Shown here one piece after another: positions 39,011 through 48,588 of a DNA stretch of 64,000 bases. Both the position numbers and the translations under genes were made by a program. The notes under the pieces were generated by a model that saw only the letters and a list, made by a program, of their open reading frames with translations, was not told where the DNA came from and made no database searches. Source of the DNA: Crystallibacter degradans (GTDB lineage Bacteria > Actinomycetota > Actinomycetes > Actinomycetales > Micrococcaceae); contig NZ_JABBCH010000011.1 of the NCBI RefSeq assembly GCF_012952295.1, positions 1 to 64,000 of the forward strand, read 5' to 3'. Each line of letters begins with the position of its first letter. The first letter of the stretch is position 1.

Positions 39011-39600
39011 GGCAAAGCCATTCCGAGGGGGCCGGCCCAGGAAGCGCCGACGTGATTGCCACCCTACATAACGAATCGATAACTGCGCAAAACGGACACG
39101 CCGCCAACAGAAGGTTGCTGGGTGGTTTACGGTTAGTGTCCGGAAGGTGCACTCCGGACGGCGGGATAGGAATCCGAAGTAATCTCGGCGTGGTGATCCC
39201 GGAGCGGAGAAGCAACGCGAGGAACGGTTTCAGATCCCGCCTTCGCCTCTCGCGCACAATTAGGGGTCTGCACCTTCGGGTCGTACCACGGCACTGGCGC
39301 AGCAGGCCGCATGCCCCTCCCATCGCCATGCCGGGAAGCCTGACTGCCGGGTCGGGTTGCACAAGTTCCAGATCATGGCCGAGGTCACAGTGTCAATTGC
39401 GAAGAATGCGCAAGCTTGCCTCATCTTCCCATCGATCGGTGCTGAAAGCAGGATGATCGGTATTCCGCTGCCTGCCACGCTTCGGCAGTCGTTAGGTTGC
39501 GTCGGGCATCGGTCCCGGTCCCCCTGCTGATGGAAGGTGCCCGGCTCAGGCCGGAAGAAACCGAAACGAGACGCAATAGGACAGAGGCCATTAAATTAGT
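39011..39600. other. intergenic region
   Basis: About 590 bases upstream of the riboswitch. It should hold the promoter for the hydrolase gene; no protein gene is evident. Confidence 0.45.
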
Positions 39601-39650
39601 GGGCACCGGCCGGTTCGGAGGTTGGGATCCCTCCTGACCGGCCGGTGCCC
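39601..39650. terminator. orphan 14-bp perfect hairpin
   Basis: Bases 39601-39614 pair perfectly with 39637-39650, with a nested GGAGG/CCTCC stem in the loop. The minus-strand side is followed by ACTAATTTAA, the plus-strand side by TGTTCAC. No protein gene ends here on either strand, so it may terminate an unannotated RNA or act as an insulator. Confidence 0.55.
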
Positions 39651-39929
39651 TGTTCACTAGCGCCTAAGAGGCAGCTTCGACTCTAGCCGTCGTTTATGTG
39701 TACAAGAGCAACGTTCCCTGACAGCCAGCTGAACGGCTGCGGCGGCGATCGGACGAAAATCAGGGCACCCAGAACCGATAACAGCGAGACGGTTATGCCC
39801 CGGGCTCGGCAGGCGGTGCCCCCGGGGGGTGATCTGGCTCCCATCGCCGGTGCAACAGGAACTACTTCAGGTTAGGGGCAGTTCTTCAGGTAGGACCTTT
39901 GCCCTGATAATTGATGGAGCGTGCACAGG
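39651..39929. other. intergenic region
   Basis: About 280 bases between the orphan hairpin and a membrane-protein gene; no other feature seen. Confidence 0.4.
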
Positions 39930-40334
39930 ATGGTTGCCAATGATGGACTGGGCGTTTACGAGATTGTGGTGGCGTTCGCCCACATCGCCTTTGTTTTGTT
40001 TCTACTGGGCAGCGCGTTCGCCAACATCTTCCGGTTCCCGTGGTTCCTTTATGCGAACGATCCCAAACCTGCTGTGCAGCGTGTGACAGGTATGGGGGAA
40101 TTGGTGATTGCGGGAGCTGTCAGCCTGCCGTACTTCTGGGGCGAGGGATCCGTCTTCATGATCGCGGTTGCCCTTGCATATGCAGGAGTTATCGCGTTGA
40201 CCGGATTTTGGCGCTGGAAGCGGCGTCATGTCTTCAGGCCGGCAAACCTACTGACGCCGGCTTTGCTGGCTCTCACGTTCGCGGCCGTGAAAGCCGGCGA
40301 ACTTGCCGTGCCTGTCCCGGAGGTCCAGGCGTAA
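39930..40334 (+). CDS. small polytopic membrane protein, hypothetical
   Basis: This protein of about 134 residues has four likely helices: YEIVVAFAHIAFVLFLLGSA, GELVIAGAVSLPYFW, FMIAVALAYAGVIALTGFW and LLTPALLALTFAAVKAGELA. The GTG at 39921 is an alternative start; the GGAG at 39917 is too close for it and rather far for the ATG. Family not recognised. Confidence 0.5.
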   Translation: MVANDGLGVYEIVVAFAHIAFVLFLLGSAFANIFRFPWFLYANDPKPAVQRVTGMGELVIAGAVSLPYFWGEGSVFMIAVALAYAGVIALTGFWRWKRRHVFRPANLLTPALLALTFAAVKAGELAVPVPEVQA

Positions 40335-40849
40335 ACCCATGCGCGGCTGCCCGAAGCGGCCTTAGAGCCCTTCGCTTGCATTGCGGGTAACAGGGCGTTC
40401 AATCACAGCCGTGAAACCGGGATCCTCTCGATGTCGAGGTCCGGCTTAACGCCAACGGGACGGGGATTACAGGGCCTCAGCCCCGGCAACAGTGCATACG
40501 ATCAACCTGCTGAGCCAAAGACAACGCGATGGCAGGAATCTGTCAACACACGCCAACCCACTATTTGAGCACACGACCCAACTAGGGGGATGAGTAAAGG
40601 AACTAGTGGAAACAGCAGGATTGATTCCCCCGGCCCCAGATATCTGAGGAAGCTGTATCAAGATGCCCCCGGATTTGGTAACCCGCCGATCCGAAGGTTT
40701 CGTGTTTAGCCTGGCCTGGATTTCACAGTTGCCAGCCGTGTGAGCCTTCACCCCACCCCCCGCCGAGCAAACCGGCGTCCAGACGGCGCCGTATTCGAGC
40801 GCAGGTACGACGTTCTCGCCGGGGACGGGTTCGCGGTAGGTGCCGCAGT
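40335..40849. other. intergenic region
   Basis: About 500 bases, no gene recognised. Confidence 0.4.
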
Positions 40850-40990
40850 TTAGCCAGCGGGATGCGTGGTCGCGTAAGCAACCGCCGGGGCGACATGATT
40901 AGCGCTCAGATCGTCGAACGTCTGCAGGCCCGCCACTTCGATGTCCTCCGGTGACGGCGGGGGCGGGTCGTTGATGCGCGGCGAAGCCAT
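40850..40990 (-). CDS. possible 46-residue protein
   Basis: The frame MASPRINDPPPPSPEDIEVA... ends in ATTHPAG. It has GAGGGA before its ATG at 40990. Composition is protein-like, but there is no family match and it lies against a transporter pseudogene. Weak call. Confidence 0.25.
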   Translation of the reverse strand: MASPRINDPPPPSPEDIEVAGLQTFDDLSANHVAPAVAYATTHPAG

Positions 40991-41009
40991 ACCGGTCCCT
41001 CGCCAGGGC

Positions 41010-41600
41010 CGAGTGGAGAGGACCTGAAACAGCGGCAACGGTTGATCCGGCCGACGCGGTGGGATGTCGTCGGCGCCCTGCTGGTTGCCGGCGCGGTGAC
41101 TATTTGCCATGCTTCTGCTGGCAGCTTCCAGCCTGCGCGGAACGGAAGGCACCGACACTATTGCCGGCGCGCATGCCGCGATTACCGACGCGCTGGGCCC
41201 GGTCGTCCGAGTGTTCTTCGGGGGCTGCTGGCTTCGGGTCTGGCGTCAACGTCGGTCGGCTGTTACGCCGGCGCGACCATCATGGGCGGCCTGCTGCACG
41301 TACGCGTTCCGTTGCTGCTGCGCAGATTCATTACCCTGATTCCCGCCCTGATCATCCTGAGGGCAGGGATCGAGCCGACATGGGCGCTTGTGCTGAGCCA
41401 GGTGCTGCTGAGTTTCGGCATACCGTTCGCGTTGATCCCGTTGATCCGTCTGACAGGGAACCGCGAGATTATGGGGATCCACGTCGGCTCCGTCCCGCTT
41501 CGAGTGGCCGGTATCGTCAGCGCCATCTTGATCGTCGGGTTGAACTGCGTACTGATCGTGCTCACGCCCTCCGGGCAGCAGCCACTGCGCAACCGTGCCT
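41010..41600 (+). pseudogene. NRAMP-family (MntH-like) Mn transporter, C-terminal part with frameshifts
   Basis: Three pieces in two frames join to the end of an NRAMP transporter: IRPTRWDVVGALLVAGAV; then AMLLLAASSLRGTEGTDTIA and GAHAAITDALGPVV in another frame; then GLLASGLASTSVGCYAGATI, LIPALIILRAGIEPTWALVL and SQVLLSFGIPFALIPLIRLT back in the first. Frameshifts lie near 41100 and 41220. The N-terminal half with the metal-site DPG motif is missing. Dead gene; the terC riboswitch at 5098 is another manganese link. Confidence 0.8.
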
Positions 41601-41784
41601 CGCGTCAGTACCCTGTCCCCGGTCCGGTATGGAGCGGCAGCAAGGCCTCCAGCCCTTCTTCACGAAAGGCCGCACACCAAAACCGCATCCGACTTTCAGC
41701 TGCCGGAGGTGTTTTTATCCAGGATTCAACGTTGGCGCAGGTTCGCCTCCACGCATCGGCCTTCTTTCTCCTGCCGCGGGCGGT

Positions 41785-42372
41785 TTACGGACGGGAAACG
41801 CTGGCCAGATCTTCAGGCCTGTTCTTCCTGATGGGCCGGAGGGAAGAAACCAGTTGCTCGGGCCGCCGTGTGGACACCAGCCAGTACGGGGTGCGGTCGG
41901 CTTCGTCCGTGATGCCGATCTTGACGACCGGGTCGATCCAGCCGCGGAAGCACATATAGGCGGTTCCGTTGAGTTTCCGCCCCCGTTGTGCCGTGGCTTC
42001 CTCTGCCTCGTAGGCTTCTACGTCCCCAATGAAGCGCCGCTCGATTTCGGCCCGCCCGACCCTCAGGGTCAGATCCGTCACCGTTATGCGGGGTGTGGAA
42101 GCTGCCAGCAGGACCGCGAGGAGAACGGCGGTGCTGGCGCTGGCGATGTAGCCCACGGCGAGGTTTATCGGCGCCAGAACCACTATCACCGCTGCTGCCA
42201 GGCCTGCGGCGATGATCCATACCGCGGGGGAAGGCCACAACCGTTCGTCATACAGTACGGGGGCAGGGGCTGGTCCGGACGTCTTGTTCCGTTCGCGGGG
42301 TACGGGTCCAGCGGCAGTGCCGGCTTTCGTTGGCACAGGATTGCGGGGGGTTCCTGTTGTGTTCTTTGTCAT
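41785..42372 (-). CDS. DUF3093-like membrane protein
   Basis: This 195-residue protein has a Pro/Thr-rich N-terminus and two helices (AVWIIAAGLAAAVIVVLAPI and VGYIASASTAVLLAVLLAA). A cytoplasmic domain follows with ITVTDLTLRVGRAEIERRFI and the ending PYWLVSTRRPEQLVSSL. The last pattern (Y-W-L-V-S-T-R-x-P) fits DUF3093 proteins of actinobacteria, which have no known function. The ATG at 42372 is chosen over one at 42459. A small membrane protein gene lies just upstream on the same strand. Confidence 0.7.
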   Translation of the reverse strand: MTKNTTGTPRNPVPTKAGTAAGPVPRERNKTSGPAPAPVLYDERLWPSPAVWIIAAGLAAAVIVVLAPINLAVGYIASASTAVLLAVLLAASTPRITVTDLTLRVGRAEIERRFIGDVEAYEAEEATAQRGRKLNGTAYMCFRGWIDPVVKIGITDEADRTPYWLVSTRRPEQLVSSLRPIRKNRPEDLASVSRP

Positions 42373-42495
42373 CGGGAGGGGTTCCTTGCCTTGGAGGGAT
42401 GTTGCAGGCGGCACAGTAGACGGGGGCGTGGGCGTGGCCTGCTGGAGGCGGCGGCTCATGCCGTGGCCTGCCGCCGGCCTGGCGTGCCGGAAGCC

Positions 42496-42807
42496 TCAGT
42501 TCGGGCTGGAGGCCGTGCTTTGCGCGAGAGCTTGCTTATCGTGCGGGCGGGCGGGTTCAGGATCCTGCACCTTTGTGTTGGGCCGGGATACGGGTGGATT
42601 GTCCTGTTCGGTGACCATTTCCCGGTAGCGGACGCGGCGGATGCGTTTGGCCATGGAGCGCATCAGCAGCACGATGGCCAGCACCATGAAGAAGGTTGCG
42701 AAGAATCCGAGTGCTCCTGGGGTGACCTGGTCGGGGTCGAGGCCGGGGCGCAGCTTGGTTTCCTGGTCCGGGAACGGGTTTGTCACGCCAAGGATGAGAT
42801 GTTTCAA
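42496..42807 (-). CDS. single-helix membrane protein, hypothetical
   Basis: This 103-residue protein has an extracellular N-terminus, one helix (GALGFFATFFMVLAIVLLMR), then a basic cytoplasmic tail (SMAKRIRRVRYREM). The start is a TTG with GAGGAG well placed eight bases upstream. The layout is common for small proteins next to DUF3093 genes in this group, an impression only. Confidence 0.6.
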   Translation of the reverse strand: MKHLILGVTNPFPDQETKLRPGLDPDQVTPGALGFFATFFMVLAIVLLMRSMAKRIRRVRYREMVTEQDNPPVSRPNTKVQDPEPARPHDKQALAQSTASSPN

Positions 42808-42871
42808 AGGGGTTTCTCCTCTACGGAAGTGGTATACGGCCTGACCGCAGGCGGGTAGCGGGGCTTCTGAT

Positions 42872-43497
42872 TCAGCCGATGGTGGCGCCGGTGCAGCCAG
42901 CGCCGGGTTCGGGCGCCTGGGGGTTTTGGGAGTATTTGATGATGAAGGGCTCGATGAGTTCGTCTTCGGCGCCTTGGACTTCGAGCCGCACGTTCCATGC
43001 CGTGGCGGTGACCGGCTCGGACTGGCCTGGTGTGGGGCTGAGCAGGACCGAGGGGTAGTCGGCGGCGATGTCCTCGAGCTGCCGAATTTCCTTCTCCGGG
43101 AGATTTGGATGGTAGGTCAGCAGGACGGCGCCGTGTTCGAGCGTGCGCAGGGCAAGGCCTTCTTTCACGGGTGCGGTGTAGGTGGTGCAAGCGGTTTCGG
43201 CACGGGCATGGTAGTTCCGGCAGCCTCCTGCTTGTCCCCTGTCGCGGCCGCGGCTTGCGGCGACAGGACGGTGTAGGGCTGGATTCCTTCAATCGGGCGT
43301 TGTGCGGCGCCTTCGATTGCTGCCTGGCGCTGGGCCTGTCCTGCCGCGGCCGTGATGATGACGGCTGTGGCTGCGGCGGTTGTCAGGGCACCGGTGCCGT
43401 ATGCGAACGTTCTTCGCCGGCGGGCAGCACGGTTGCGGGTGCGGGTTTGCGCAAGTTCCAAAGCACGGTCGAGGTCATGATTTTCTGATGGGTACAC
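42872..43497 (-). pseudogene. DUF3105 protein disrupted by a frameshift
   Basis: The first frame from 43497 gives a cytoplasmic N-terminus, a helix (GALTTAAATAVIITAAAGQA) and then runs out of family-like sequence, stopping at 43165. The second frame holds the DUF3105 core: YHARAETACTTYTAPVKEGL, then LRTLEHGAVLLTYHPNLPEK and QAPEPGAGCTGATIG to 42872. A shift near 43180-43215 is needed to join them. DUF3105 has an H-G-A-V/T-Y-x-P metal-site-like motif and often accompanies DUF305 and copper genes. It may be a recent pseudogene or a sequencing error. Confidence 0.7.
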
Positions 43498-43685
43498 GTT
43501 GGTCCTGGTAAATCATTTGCCGTTACGGCGTGCCGGCAGCAGGGCTGGTGGCATCGTCCGGTGGGGCGGTCATGGCCGGTGCCGCGTTGGGCCAGGATGC
43601 GTAAAGCAGTGGTCCCGGGCCCGGTTTCCGGCGTCATGCGGACACGGATTTCGAGCGAATATGGTGGCACCCGCCCGGGCGTGCG

Positions 43686-44129
43686 TCAGGTCCGGCTAAT
43701 GGAGAGCCTGTGCAGTGAGGGGGGTTCCGCGGCGAACGGCAGCCCCGGATTATGTCCCGGGGCAGCCAGCGGTGCGGGGCCTGGAACGGGCATCCCGGTG
43801 CCGGCCGGCACCAGAATAAGCATGGTGGCGGGGTTCGCGATGAGGCACTGCTCGCCGGCACCGGACTCTGCCGGGCAAACGCCCGGGTGCGCGTCGGCCG
43901 GGGGAACAACACGCTGGTCTTCTTCCGCGGTTGCGTGCTGGGAAGGGCCGGACGAGACGATGCCGGCCTGGTTTGCGGGGTGAAGCTCGGCGGCGGAGGC
44001 CGCGGCGGGCCCGTTCCACAGGTGCAGTCCCAGAAGCGAAACGACCAGCGCAGTCAGCAGGACGGCAGCACGCCATCCGGATGGAACGGCAAGGAATGCC
44101 GATCCGGGGAACGCGCTTGTTTGCCTCAT
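43686..44129 (-). CDS. DUF6153 family protein
   Basis: This 147-residue protein has one N-terminal helix (AAVLLTALVVSLLGLHLWNG), an extracellular region with CPAESGAGEQCLIANPATML (two Cys), a Pro/Gly tail and the ending SLHRLSISRT. The last residues match the paralogue at 19931 (SLVQLSINRT). GGGAGG precedes the ATG at 44129. Its CDF-transporter neighbour at 44190 is decayed. Function is unknown. Confidence 0.65.
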   Translation of the reverse strand: MRQTSAFPGSAFLAVPSGWRAAVLLTALVVSLLGLHLWNGPAAASAAELHPANQAGIVSSGPSQHATAEEDQRVVPPADAHPGVCPAESGAGEQCLIANPATMLILVPAGTGMPVPGPAPLAAPGHNPGLPFAAEPPSLHRLSISRT

Positions 44130-44189
44130 GCTGCCTCCCATCGTTTCAGTGCCCCTAACAGGATAAGCCGGATGCCGCCGCCTGCCTGA

Positions 44190-44608
44190 CACTCCGGCTG
44201 CCGGTGGGTTTCCTCAACCTGAACATGAAGGCCGCATTTCTGGAAGTCCTCAACGACGCTCTCGGCTCCGCCGCCGTCATCGTCTCCGCGGTCATCATCG
44301 CCGCCACGGGCTGGACCCGCGCGGACGCCATCGTCTCCCTCCTGATCGGGGCCCTGATCATCCCCCGGACCCTGGTCCTGCTCCGGGACACGATCGACGT
44401 GCTGATGGAAACCGCGCCCAGGGGCCTCGACCTTGACCAGGTCCGCCGGCGGCTTCTCGCGCTGCCCCACGTCATCGACGTCCATGACCTGCACGCCTCC
44501 CGCGTCGATTCCGACACCTCCGTGCTCAGCGCACACGTCACGGTCCGGGACTCCTGCCTGACGGCCGACCACGTCTCCGTCGTGCTCGCCGATCTGCAGA
44601 CCTTATCT
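44190..44608 (+). pseudogene. cation diffusion facilitator (CzcD-like), fragment
   Basis: The frame reads LNMKAAFLEVLNDALGSAAV, then IIAATGWTRADAIVSLLIGA and LRDTIDVLMETAPRG, followed by the cytoplasmic domain VIDVHDLHASRVDSDTSVLS. These are helices 5-6 and the C-terminal domain of a CDF metal exporter, including the H-x3-D/N-D type site. Both ends are missing: the 5' end stops near 44190 and the 3' end is cut by an IS256 remnant at about 44608. Confidence 0.8.
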
Positions 44609-45072
44609 GCATCGTGCACCTGATCCGCAACAGCTTCCGCTACGCCGGCCGGCAGCACCGCGACGGGATCGTCAAGGCGCTCAAACCGGTCTACACCGCG
44701 CCGAGTGAGCAGGCCGCGAAGGACAGGTTCGACGAATTCAAAGCCGAGTGGGGCCAACGGTATCCAGCCATCTTGCAGCTCTGGGAATCCTCTTGGGCGG
44801 AGTTTGTGCCGTTCCTGGAGTACGACGTGGAGATCCGGCGGGTGATCTGCACGACGAACGCGATCGAGTCGATCAATGCCCGCTACCGGCAGGCGGTGAG
44901 GGCGCGCGGGCACTTCCCCAACGAGGCCGCTGCACTGAAAGACCTCTAGCTGGTCACCAGGTCTCTTGACCCTACCGGCGGAGGCCGGGCACGCTGGGTG
45001 ATGAGGTGGAAGCCTGCGCTCAACGCGTTCGCGATCACCTTCGCCGGTCGGTTCGAAAGAACCCCCCACTAA
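44609..45072 (+). pseudogene. IS256-family transposase, C-terminal remnant
   Basis: Starting in mid-gene the frame reads LICIVHLIRNSFRYAG, then RRVICTTNAIESINARYRQA, the block with the catalytic Glu, then HFPNEAAALK. A stop at 44947 interrupts; a shifted frame continues LDPTGGGRARWVMRWKPALN and ends by 45072. The N-terminal half is absent. Its insertion truncated the CDF gene. Confidence 0.85.
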
Positions 45073-45099
45073 TGAAAACCGCCGGACCCCACACACCGT

Positions 45100-47436
45100 C
45101 TATCGGACAGTCCCGAATGGGTGACGGAGGGAGTAGGGCAGGAGCTGTGCCTTGAGCCGTGTAGCGGGTTTAGCGGCACTACGCAGGGCACTGATGACCG
45201 TCTGCACGTCCTCCCAGGTGTGAAGCGTTCCGGCAGCTTGGCGCGGAGATCCGGTTGCTTGAGCAAATTCCTCGATCTCGTAAGCATGCTGCAGCCTCGA
45301 CAGTGAAACCGCTGCCTGACCCTCAAGTGCGGCCTTGGATCTGAGGCGCTCAGCGAATGTGCGCGGCGTGTCCGATGGCACCGTCGGATAACCGTAGTCT
45401 CCTGCTATTTCAGTTGTTTCGGCCCAGGCTATTCTGGCCGGGTTGTGGGTCCCCGAGGTGAGCAACCGGCGGCGGCGGGAGGACCGTGCTTCACGTCTAA
45501 GGAGTGGTGTAACGGAAATCAGTGCGAGCAGCAGCAGCAGCGTTCCGGCTATCAGGACCCAGTTTGATCTAAAACGGTCAGGGCCCGCCAAGTCATCCGC
45601 CGCGCCGGAACCCGATGTGGAAGGAGGTTGTGCGGCAGACACCGACGAATCCTGGGGTGTGAGGTTATCCTCGGCGAGTACCTCAGGCGGTAGCGGTTGG
45701 GCTTGGGCATAGCCAGGAACCACCCCGCGGCCCGGGGTGGGTTCGAACTTCACCCAGCCGACATCCCTGAAGTAGAGCTCGGGCCATGCGTGGGCATCTC
45801 TTGAATCGACGGCGAATTCCGTGAGTTCCTCACCGTGGGGGCCCCGAATTGTGTTTCCGGTGGGAGTGCCTGGGGCGTATCCGACCGCGACCCGGCTTGG
45901 GATCCCGACCAGTCGCGCCATTACGGCCATGGTGCCGGCGAACTGGACGCAATAGCCGGCCTTGACGTCCAGGAAACGCTCGATCACGCCCATACTGTTG
46001 CCGTCATAACCGCCCTCCACCGGCGCTTCCAGGGAATACGTGAAATCCTCACCCCTGAGGTAGTTCTGAATTGCCATGGCCTTGTAGAAAGGGTTGGCCG
46101 TTTCAGCCGTCAGCCCACGCGCGGTCGTTTCAATGGCTGCCGGGATGTTATCGGGCAGTGCCATAAATTCTGGGGAAACTTCACCGTCCGGAACGGGTCC
46201 TATGTGTGCGAGTAGTTCCCGGGTAAGTTTCGGGGTTGAACTTCGCACCTGATACGTTTGCTGCGCTGTGGATCCGCCGTCAGAGGCCAGTATGGTGAGG
46301 TTCTGCGGGTCCCACGACCAACTACCCTCCACATTAGTAATGCTTGTCGGCGCGTACGGCGCCAGCAGCCAGGTGCTGGTGAAGCTCCCTGTGGTAATCG
46401 TGGTCACTACGGTGCTGCCGGTTCGATCATTTCCCTCCATTGCCCTGATCCCCGTGCGTCGGGAATCCAGCCGCTGGTCTGGCTCCCACCGTTGCCCGGA
46501 GAAATCTTCCAAAGTTGATGATCGTAGATACAGCGGCTCGTCCGCGTTGGTGGCATAAGTGATGCGCCCGAAACCGGCCGGATTGCGCAGGTCATTGCCC
46601 AGTGTCACGCTCGGGTTCAACCCGGTCGCCGTACCCCACGGATTCAGGCGGGACCCCTGTGGAAACGTACCCGAATTGAATCCCGGGATCATCAAGGGCA
46701 ACACAAGGGCGGCGGTGAGTGCCACCGCGCCTATCGATACTGCGCGAGTGAAGAACCCGTCGGAGGTCCTGCCGGTGCTGGCCGTCTTTTCGGGTTTCTC
46801 CCGCCATTGCCCAGCGGCGAGGAGAAGCAGGTAACCGGTCGCAGCAGCGACGAACGCGGGCATACCCACCCCGTCGGGTTTGATGATCGCTGGAGGTACG
46901 AGGATCACCAGGAGAAGGATGCCGCTGACAGCCGGCATCCTCAGTGTGATGGCTAATGTGTCCACCAGTATCGCCATTAGCCCCGTTGTGGCACTGATGA
47001 TGAGGAGAATTCCCACACCGGGTAGCACTGGGGCCAGCTGGGAGACCACGGTGTCTTCTGCATCCTTGAGCAAAAATGTCAGCCGTTCCGGGAACTCCGG
47101 TCCCGGAATGACGCCCAGGATGCTCTGGTCAGGAAAGTATTGCCAATTCAGGGTGCCGACCAGGGTGAGCAGGCCGGTCACGAAGATCAGCGGGTCAGGG
47201 AAGCGCAGTCTTCGCACGACGGCCATGCCGGCGAACACACTTCCGATCGTGAGGGCGACGGAGGGCAACCAGAGCCAGCCCTGGATAACACCGTTGAGGC
47301 TCAACGAAGCGAGAATCACGGCTGCCATCGAGACCAGCGAAAGCACGAAGCGCCGTTGATCATGTGGAGCGCGGCGCTGCTGAGCCGGATGCTGCCCGGG
47401 CCCGGATGGTGCCGGCAGCGGTGTGGTCGTCATCAT
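45100..47436 (-). CDS. TgpA/DUF3488-type transglutaminase-like membrane protein
   Basis: This 778-residue protein has six to seven N-terminal helices (SLVSMAAVILASLSLNGVIQ onward). A long extracellular region holds a transglutaminase-like domain with catalytic Cys in AGYCVQFAGTMAVMARLVGI and His in DSRDAHAWPELYFRDVGWVK, followed by FEPTPG. A last helix (WVLIAGTLLLLLALISV) and a cytoplasmic tail follow. These proteins usually sit in moxR-DUF58-tgpA operons and have peptidase or cross-linking activity at the cell surface. Here the usual partners are missing. The ATGATG at 47433-47436 has AGGGGGCAGGG upstream. Confidence 0.85.
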   Translation of the reverse strand: MMTTTPLPAPSGPGQHPAQQRRAPHDQRRFVLSLVSMAAVILASLSLNGVIQGWLWLPSVALTIGSVFAGMAVVRRLRFPDPLIFVTGLLTLVGTLNWQYFPDQSILGVIPGPEFPERLTFLLKDAEDTVVSQLAPVLPGVGILLIISATTGLMAILVDTLAITLRMPAVSGILLLVILVPPAIIKPDGVGMPAFVAAATGYLLLLAAGQWREKPEKTASTGRTSDGFFTRAVSIGAVALTAALVLPLMIPGFNSGTFPQGSRLNPWGTATGLNPSVTLGNDLRNPAGFGRITYATNADEPLYLRSSTLEDFSGQRWEPDQRLDSRRTGIRAMEGNDRTGSTVVTTITTGSFTSTWLLAPYAPTSITNVEGSWSWDPQNLTILASDGGSTAQQTYQVRSSTPKLTRELLAHIGPVPDGEVSPEFMALPDNIPAAIETTARGLTAETANPFYKAMAIQNYLRGEDFTYSLEAPVEGGYDGNSMGVIERFLDVKAGYCVQFAGTMAVMARLVGIPSRVAVGYAPGTPTGNTIRGPHGEELTEFAVDSRDAHAWPELYFRDVGWVKFEPTPGRGVVPGYAQAQPLPPEVLAEDNLTPQDSSVSAAQPPSTSGSGAADDLAGPDRFRSNWVLIAGTLLLLLALISVTPLLRREARSSRRRRLLTSGTHNPARIAWAETTEIAGDYGYPTVPSDTPRTFAERLRSKAALEGQAAVSLSRLQHAYEIEEFAQATGSPRQAAGTLHTWEDVQTVISALRSAAKPATRLKAQLLPYSLRHPFGTVR

Positions 47437-47633
47437 CGTCCCTGCCCCCTTAGGGTGATCTGAGTCCGTTCGGGCTGATGTGCCCGGGTCATTCTCTGCC
47501 GCAGCCACAGCGGGTCACACATGTTGATGAGTTCCGAACATCTCATGGACCCTGCAAGGGACACGCGGACGGCACCGGCATCGGCATCCGGGTAGTCCGC
47601 GAAGGTCCGATTATGGTTATCCATGGCTCTCAT
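47433..47633 (-). CDS. short reading frame overlapping the tgpA-like start, uncertain
   Basis: It would encode 66 residues ending QPERTQITLRGQGR, with its TGA overlapping the ATGATG of the transglutaminase gene. That overlap is what a coupled upstream gene (normally DUF58) would show, so this may be the decayed end of that gene. I see no domain in it. Confidence 0.25.
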   Translation of the reverse strand: MRAMDNHNRTFADYPDADAGAVRVSLAGSMRCSELINMCDPLWLRQRMTRAHQPERTQITLRGQGR

Positions 47634-47906
47634 AGCAACGCACGGTGAATTGGTTACTGTGACAACTTGCTGCAGTGATCAAAAGTTCCACGCGGCGGGC
47701 GTCCGCCGCGACGGTTCTGGACAGAACCGATACCACTGCCGACCTTGACCAGGAGCACGAAGAACTTTGCGGGGTTTCTCTTCTTCGTTGTTCCCTGGCT
47801 TCAGGGTTATGTAATGAGCAACGAATGGAGAAACTGTGGATGTTGTTTCCCGGCTGCGGTCAGCGGGCAGGATCTCCGTTGGGGCCAAGATCCTTAGAAA
47901 CACATC

Positions 47907-48588
47907 GTGTTCCTTGTTATGGCACTGGTGGTCGGTAGTAGTGGACCGGTTTACGCCGATGAGCTGGACAAGCGCAAGAACGCTCTTGAAAGCCAGATCG
48001 CCGAAGTGCAGCAATCGATGGACTTCCTGGATGCTGACATCATCGAAACGGTTGCTCAACTGCAGGGCTACCAGGATGAGCTGCCGGCAGCGCAGCAGTC
48101 TCTGGCTGCGGCGCAGGCCCGAGTTGCGGCCGCCGCCGATGAGGTGGCCGTACTGGCTCAGCGCGTGGACCTTGCGCAGGGTACAAAGAACACTCTCACC
48201 GAACAGCGTGAGCGAGACCGGGAGGAGATGGCCGCGAACCGTGCGGTGATCGGGCAGATTGCCAGTCAGGCTTATAAAAGCGGTGGTATACCTTCCGGTA
48301 TTTCGTTATTGCTTGGTGCTGAAAGCCCGGATAGCCTCACCCATTCCATCGACATCGTGAATCAAGCGCTGCGCAGCCAGAACGCCGCCATAGAGCAGCT
48401 ATCCCAACAAAACGCCATCAACTTCAACTCGGAGGCGCGGCTCATAGCGGTTGAGGAGGAAATCCGTGATCTTAAACCAGGCCGAGGAGGCCCTTGCGAA
48501 GTTGGCAACGTCTACATCGAGGATCGCGGCGGAAAGAGGACGTCAGGTTGGAGTACACCCCAAACTGACGTCAAATGATTGGTCGTAA
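47907..48588 (+). pseudogene. RipA/CwlO-like NlpC/P60 hydrolase, truncated and frameshifted
   Basis: It has a signal-like N-terminus (MFLVMALVVGSSGPVYADEL) and a long coiled coil: QSMDFLDADIIETVAQLQGY, then QIASQAYKSGGIPSGISLLL and NQALRSQNAAIEQLSQQNAI. A one-base shift near 48475 moves the frame to LNQAEEALAKLATSTSRIAA before a stop at 48588. The linker and NlpC/P60 catalytic domain are absent. It cannot hydrolyse peptidoglycan; the coiled coil alone might still be secreted. Confidence 0.8.

Noticed and set aside
41059-42858. 599-residue plus-strand frame across the NRAMP remnant and the DUF3093 gene
   Set aside because: It runs in the wrong frame through the NRAMP remnant and antisense through DUF3093; arginine-rich nonsense.
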